A DNA stretch of 64,000 nt, taken from positions 14,598 to 78,597 of the forward strand of contig CAYGZL010000053.1 of assembly GCA_964354345.1 (NCBI GenBank), given 5' to 3'. The translations under genes were made by a program, and so were the position numbers. The stretch is from CAYGZL01 sp964354345. Lineage in GTDB: Bacteria > Chloroflexota > Anaerolineae > Anaerolineales > UBA4823. Shown piece by piece: positions 60,959-64,000 of this stretch (within the stretch, counting starts at the first letter, position 1; every line of letters starts with the position of its first letter). A model generated the notes under the pieces. The model was not told the origin of the DNA. It made no database searches and saw only the letters and a list, made by a program, of their open reading frames with translations.

Positions 60959-62415
60959 ATGCCAATCCATTTAGAAAGGTTAGTAATCTTGATGTTTTCA
61001 AAAACGAGCATCAGCAAGGCACGGGTAACAACAATGGCAGAGAAAAGGCTGACGCAAACACCAAGAACCAGGGTTAATGAAAATCCTTTAACGATCGTCG
61101 CTCCAAACGCGCTGCCAAACCAATAAAGGATGACACAGGTGATAATAGTCGCGATGTTTGAATCGCGAATGGAAGGCCAGGCGCGCTTCCAACCAAGATC
61201 CATCGCTTGACGGATCGTACGACCAGAGCGCAACTCTTCTTTCATCCGTTCGAAAATCAGGATGTTGGCATCGAGTGCGCTACCGGTACTCAACATAAAA
61301 CCAGCAATACCCGGCAATGTGAGGGTAATCGGTAAGAAACGGAAGATTGCGTAGGCGAGAAGGGCGTATATGATAAGAGACACATCTGCCAGGCTGCCGG
61401 GCAAGCGATAGTAGATTAACATGAACAAGATTACGATGCTAAATCCAATCGCGCCAGCGATCAAGCTTTTTCGGAGCGAGTCTTGACCCAAAGTCGGGCC
61501 AACCGTGCGGCTTTCAGCTATTTTTAAAGGAATTGGAAGTGAGCCATAACGTAGCTGAACAGCCAGCACATTGGCGCTGTCACGTGTGAAATTACCAGTG
61601 ATAACGCCTCGTCCGTCGGTGATTGGATTTTCAATCCGTGGGGCAGAGATGATTTTCTTATCCAACACGATTGCAAGAATTTTACCGACATTGGCAGTAG
61701 TATATTCTTTAAACTGCTGAGCTCCATCGGTGGTCAATTGGAACGCGACTTCATATTGACCTGTCTCATTGATTGTCGCAGCGACCGTTTTTAGTACCGC
61801 ACCAGTCATCACGCTGTGAAATATTTGTTGGCTCTGTGTAATCGTCTGTGTGGCCGTTACGGAGGCGGTAGTCGTGATGGTAGGAGTCGGCGCGATTGTC
61901 GGGGTTGGTGCAACTGTAGGGGCTGCCTGGTCAGGCGTGGCTTGCGGCGTTGTTGAGCCGCTGGATTGTAGGAAATCCGTCCGGATGATTGTCTTAGCTT
62001 CCTCAAGCTGGTAGACTTCATTATCGGTAATGATTGACATATCAACAAATTCTAACAGACCTGTTTGCTTGAGGGTGGCCAGGGCTTTCTCGGGGTCTGT
62101 GGCGCCTGGCAACTCGACCACAATGCGGCGCTCGCCAGCCTGTTGGACGACAGCCTCGGTCAGACCCAGGCCGTTGACGCGGTTTTCGACGATCGAGGCG
62201 GCTGCCTTCATTGCATTTGAGTCGAGTGCGGTACCTGCAGGTACATCAGCTTCCATAAGAGCCTGGACGCCCCCGACCAGGTCGAGACCGAGAACGGTAT
62301 TAATATCTTTATTAATCCCGAAGAGGTGAATGCCCGGATTACCGGGTACATTGATCCAGATAGCAATCGCAACGATAACCGCAACGATAATCAGGGTACG
62401 GTGATAACTTTGCAT
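60955..62415 (-). CDS. secD: Protein translocase subunit SecD
   Basis: A 486-residue SecD. Seen are the N-terminal helix, LGLDLVGGVQALMEAD, the periplasmic P1 domain with RRIVVELPGATDPEKA, and five C-terminal helices with GSALDANILIFERMKEELRSGR. Residues about 151-195 are a Thr/Pro/Ala-rich insert (VAPTPTIAPTPTITTT) in the periplasmic domain, of the same kind as the linkers in the lipoproteins of this window. It is upstream of secF with overlapping codons and downstream of a P-loop gene after 114 bases. Confidence 0.95.
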   Translation of the reverse strand: MQSYHRTLIIVAVIVAIAIWINVPGNPGIHLFGINKDINTVLGLDLVGGVQALMEADVPAGTALDSNAMKAAASIVENRVNGLGLTEAVVQQAGERRIVVELPGATDPEKALATLKQTGLLEFVDMSIITDNEVYQLEEAKTIIRTDFLQSSGSTTPQATPDQAAPTVAPTPTIAPTPTITTTASVTATQTITQSQQIFHSVMTGAVLKTVAATINETGQYEVAFQLTTDGAQQFKEYTTANVGKILAIVLDKKIISAPRIENPITDGRGVITGNFTRDSANVLAVQLRYGSLPIPLKIAESRTVGPTLGQDSLRKSLIAGAIGFSIVILFMLIYYRLPGSLADVSLIIYALLAYAIFRFLPITLTLPGIAGFMLSTGSALDANILIFERMKEELRSGRTIRQAMDLGWKRAWPSIRDSNIATIITCVILYWFGSAFGATIVKGFSLTLVLGVCVSLFSAIVVTRALLMLVFENIKITNLSKWIGI

Positions 62416-62529
62416 GCGTGATGAATCCTCCGAAATTCAAAGAAATACCAGCCGAAGGCTGGCAAAATGAGTCGACGGGCAATTATATCGCAGAAGGCTA
62501 TGATCGCGCAAGGTAAGAAAATTAGCCGT

Positions 62530-62889
62530 TTAAAGAGTCTGCAGATAGCCAAGGACTGTATAAAGAACCTGGTCAATTGTTAACGCAGATGTGTCGATTT
62601 TAAGTGCGGCGGATTGACGGGCATCCCTCAAACGGAATAGTTGTTCTTCATATTCAACAGGCGTCCAGTTGAGTCGCCTGCGTTGCAGCGTCTGCTCATA
62701 GGTAACATCCAGATAAATCAAGATGTTTGGATGAACCATACGTTGCCACATATTGGGGACATAAGAATGCTCTTGGGCGATATGGCGCGCCTGGAGACCG
62801 CGGTTTTTCAATGAGGCGACTAAAGTTGATTTACCTGAGCCGCAGGGGCCAACGATGCCAATAATTAATTGGTCCAGGTTGTTTCTCAA
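62530..62889 (-). CDS. Small P-loop nucleoside/nucleotide kinase-like protein
   Basis: A 119-residue protein with a clear Walker A motif GPCGSGKSTL (about 14-23) and a downstream ILIYLDVTYEQTLQRRRLNW segment resembling the lid and second acidic strand of small nucleotide kinases (dephospho-CoA or gluconate-kinase-like). At 119 residues it is shorter than those enzymes. It starts at a TTG with weak ribosome-site support, 31 bases past the SpoIIE-type phosphatase gene. Its substrate is unknown. Confidence 0.75.
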   Translation of the reverse strand: MRNNLDQLIIGIVGPCGSGKSTLVASLKNRGLQARHIAQEHSYVPNMWQRMVHPNILIYLDVTYEQTLQRRRLNWTPVEYEEQLFRLRDARQSAALKIDTSALTIDQVLYTVLGYLQTL

Positions 62890-62920
62890 CTGGACAATGG
62901 CTCTGTAAACTGGAGAGAAA

Positions 62921-63628
62921 TTATGATGTTAATGGTAAGCGAACTGTCATCCGGCGTGTTTCATCGCCTGTATGGCGGCTGACTTGTAAGACAACAATAC
63001 TGATATCGTCGGACGGGTGACCATGGTCTAACCGGATGGCGTGCTCTAAAAGAGAATCAGCAATATGCAGTGGAGAAGGCATTTGCTCTTCGAGTAGAGC
63101 TGCCAGGCAAGTTTGGATGTCGGTGGGTTGTCCGTAACGGTCGCCGGCATGCATAAATCCATCTGTATAGACAATGGCCATCAGCCCGGGTTCTAACGGA
63201 ATTTCGCTGATCACCGGTCGGGTATCACGATAGAAACCGATCGGACGGCTCTCCTCGGAAAGCCATTGAACCTGGTTATCTTTGTATAAGATAGCAGGCA
63301 CTGGGTTGTTGCGTGTGATTACCAGGGTGTCGGTTTGCTGGTCAATGGAGAGAATGTTCAGAGTTGCAGACACTTTACCGCCGCGCTCGGTGAAGAGACT
63401 GTCTGAGGCAGCGCGGGCAGCTGCGCCATCGCGGATTCCCTCAGCGATCATGGCAATGACTTTCCGGACAACCAGGACCGAGACGGATTTTGCGCCTCGA
63501 CCAGAGCTTTGCCCGTCAGCCAGGACAACAGAAACGCCCCCCTGAGGGCGCTCAACCACTTCAACAGTATCACCACTGTTTGAGGTGGCGTATTTCCGAG
63601 TTTTAGAAACGGCTATATTCACATCCAT
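62921..63628 (-). CDS. SpoIIE/PP2C-type protein phosphatase
   Basis: A 235-residue PPM phosphatase of the SpoIIE class. Metal-binding aspartates appear in VVLADGQSSGRGA, IVYTDGFMHAGD and HPSDDISIVVLQ, and RPIGFYRD matches the core LG/IGF loop. No sensor domain is attached, as in stand-alone RsbU/RsbX-like phosphatases. It probably dephosphorylates an anti-anti-sigma-like or other regulatory protein. The ATG at 63628 is taken; the frame is open to 63706 with residues unlike the family. It is 55 bases after a methyltransferase gene. Confidence 0.8.
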   Translation of the reverse strand: MDVNIAVSKTRKYATSNSGDTVEVVERPQGGVSVVLADGQSSGRGAKSVSVLVVRKVIAMIAEGIRDGAAARAASDSLFTERGGKVSATLNILSIDQQTDTLVITRNNPVPAILYKDNQVQWLSEESRPIGFYRDTRPVISEIPLEPGLMAIVYTDGFMHAGDRYGQPTDIQTCLAALLEEQMPSPLHIADSLLEHAIRLDHGHPSDDISIVVLQVSRHTGDETRRMTVRLPLTS

Positions 63629-63683
63629 AGACACAATTTTACAACAATTTTGGGAATCTGACGATGACTGGAAGAATAAGTTC

Positions 63684-64000
63684 TCAGGGTTTCCGGGCAC
63701 GAACAATCAATACCTGGCTGTTTGTTAATTGGCGAATCTCGCTCGAGACGATGAAACCGGCATTCTGGTAGGGGAGGGAAAAATTTACCAGCCAGGCGTC
63801 CAGTTGGTCCTGTCCGGGTTTTCGGATACCCGTCGCCCAGCCGAATAGAAAAATCCACAAGCGATGATACCAACGCGATCCGGTGATCCATGCGGAGGGG
63901 AGGATGATAAATTCGCCTCTATGTTTCAAAGAGCGGAAGATTGAAGAGATAGCGTCGGGGTGTCTGATGTAGTCGGACGGAAAAGTTGTGAAGATTTGGT
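63684..64000 (-). CDS. Class I SAM-dependent methyltransferase, partial (C-terminal part)
   Basis: The minus-strand frame is open from 64000 to the stop at 63684 with no start needed, so the gene enters from outside the window. The 105 visible residues read as the later part of a class I methyltransferase: TTFPSDYIRHPDAISSIFRS (the post-motif II strand and helix), then LKHRGEFIILPSAW, and a C-terminal strand pair with SSEIRQLTNSQVLIVRARK. No substrate can be deduced. It probably shares a transcript with the phosphatase gene downstream. Confidence 0.75.
   Translation of the reverse strand, partial: QIFTTFPSDYIRHPDAISSIFRSLKHRGEFIILPSAWITGSRWYHRLWIFLFGWATGIRKPGQDQLDAWLVNFSLPYQNAGFIVSSEIRQLTNSQVLIVRARKP

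Overview
The window looks like a chromosomal segment of an anaerobic, probably fermentative or acetogenic Chloroflexota (Anaerolineae-type) bacterium. This is inferred from exported lipoproteins with long Thr/Pro linkers, a WD40 lipoprotein, RIO kinase, DUF2721, DUF429 and XPB-type helicase-domain proteins, many GTG/TTG starts, and a bacterial-type CO dehydrogenase/acetyl-CoA synthase locus. No rRNA, tRNA, CRISPR array, insertion sequence or prophage was seen.

Positions 1-24,300 are mostly sugar metabolism and secreted proteins. They hold deoC, an FGGY sugar kinase, an L-fucose/arabinose-isomerase-like protein, a GH127 beta-L-arabinofuranosidase, a class II aldolase, a clan GH-A-like lipoprotein glycosidase, an L-fucose mutarotase and galK. 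With galT at 31.8 kb this suggests use of L-arabinose-, L-fucose- and galactose-containing plant or algal glycans. A tightly overlapping set (7.57-15.16 kb) joins the GH127 and aldolase genes to two exported proteins and an ABC exporter. A RIO kinase gene follows, with a roughly 400-base structured leader that contains a short ORF and an intrinsic terminator.

Positions 24,300-41,200 are mixed housekeeping and catabolic genes: CoA-transferase subunits, a glutamate-semialdehyde-type aldehyde dehydrogenase, a second deoC, a DegV remnant, galT, a hydroxyacid dehydrogenase, an HAD hydrolase, an HtrA protease, MscL with a zinc ribbon, a phosphoesterase, and a 921-residue ADP-forming acyl-CoA synthetase fused to a GNAT acetyltransferase.

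Positions 41,394-60,051 are the centrepiece: 14 same-strand genes with gaps under 90 bases, encoding the carbonyl branch and the end of the methyl branch of the Wood-Ljungdahl pathway. The order is DUF1638, short RACo-like activator, HMA-like small protein, CODH (CooS/AcsA), ACS (AcsB, with all six A-cluster cysteines), CBS protein, AcsD, AcsC, full-length RACo-like activator, AcsE, a MetV-MetF fusion, PanB, an unrecognised 422-residue protein, and a leucine-dehydrogenase-like protein fused to CBS domains that has lost its catalytic lysine. The ADP-forming synthetase upstream could turn the resulting acetyl-CoA into acetate and ATP. Formate dehydrogenase, formyl-THF synthetase, FolD and CooC are not in the window.

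Positions 60,026-64,000 carry secF and secD, a small P-loop kinase-like protein, a SpoIIE-type phosphatase and the end of a methyltransferase gene, all on the minus strand. The most novel material is the tail of the Wood-Ljungdahl operon (unrecognised protein plus the CBS-linked dehydrogenase pseudoenzyme candidate), the HMA-like protein before CODH, and the RIO kinase leader.
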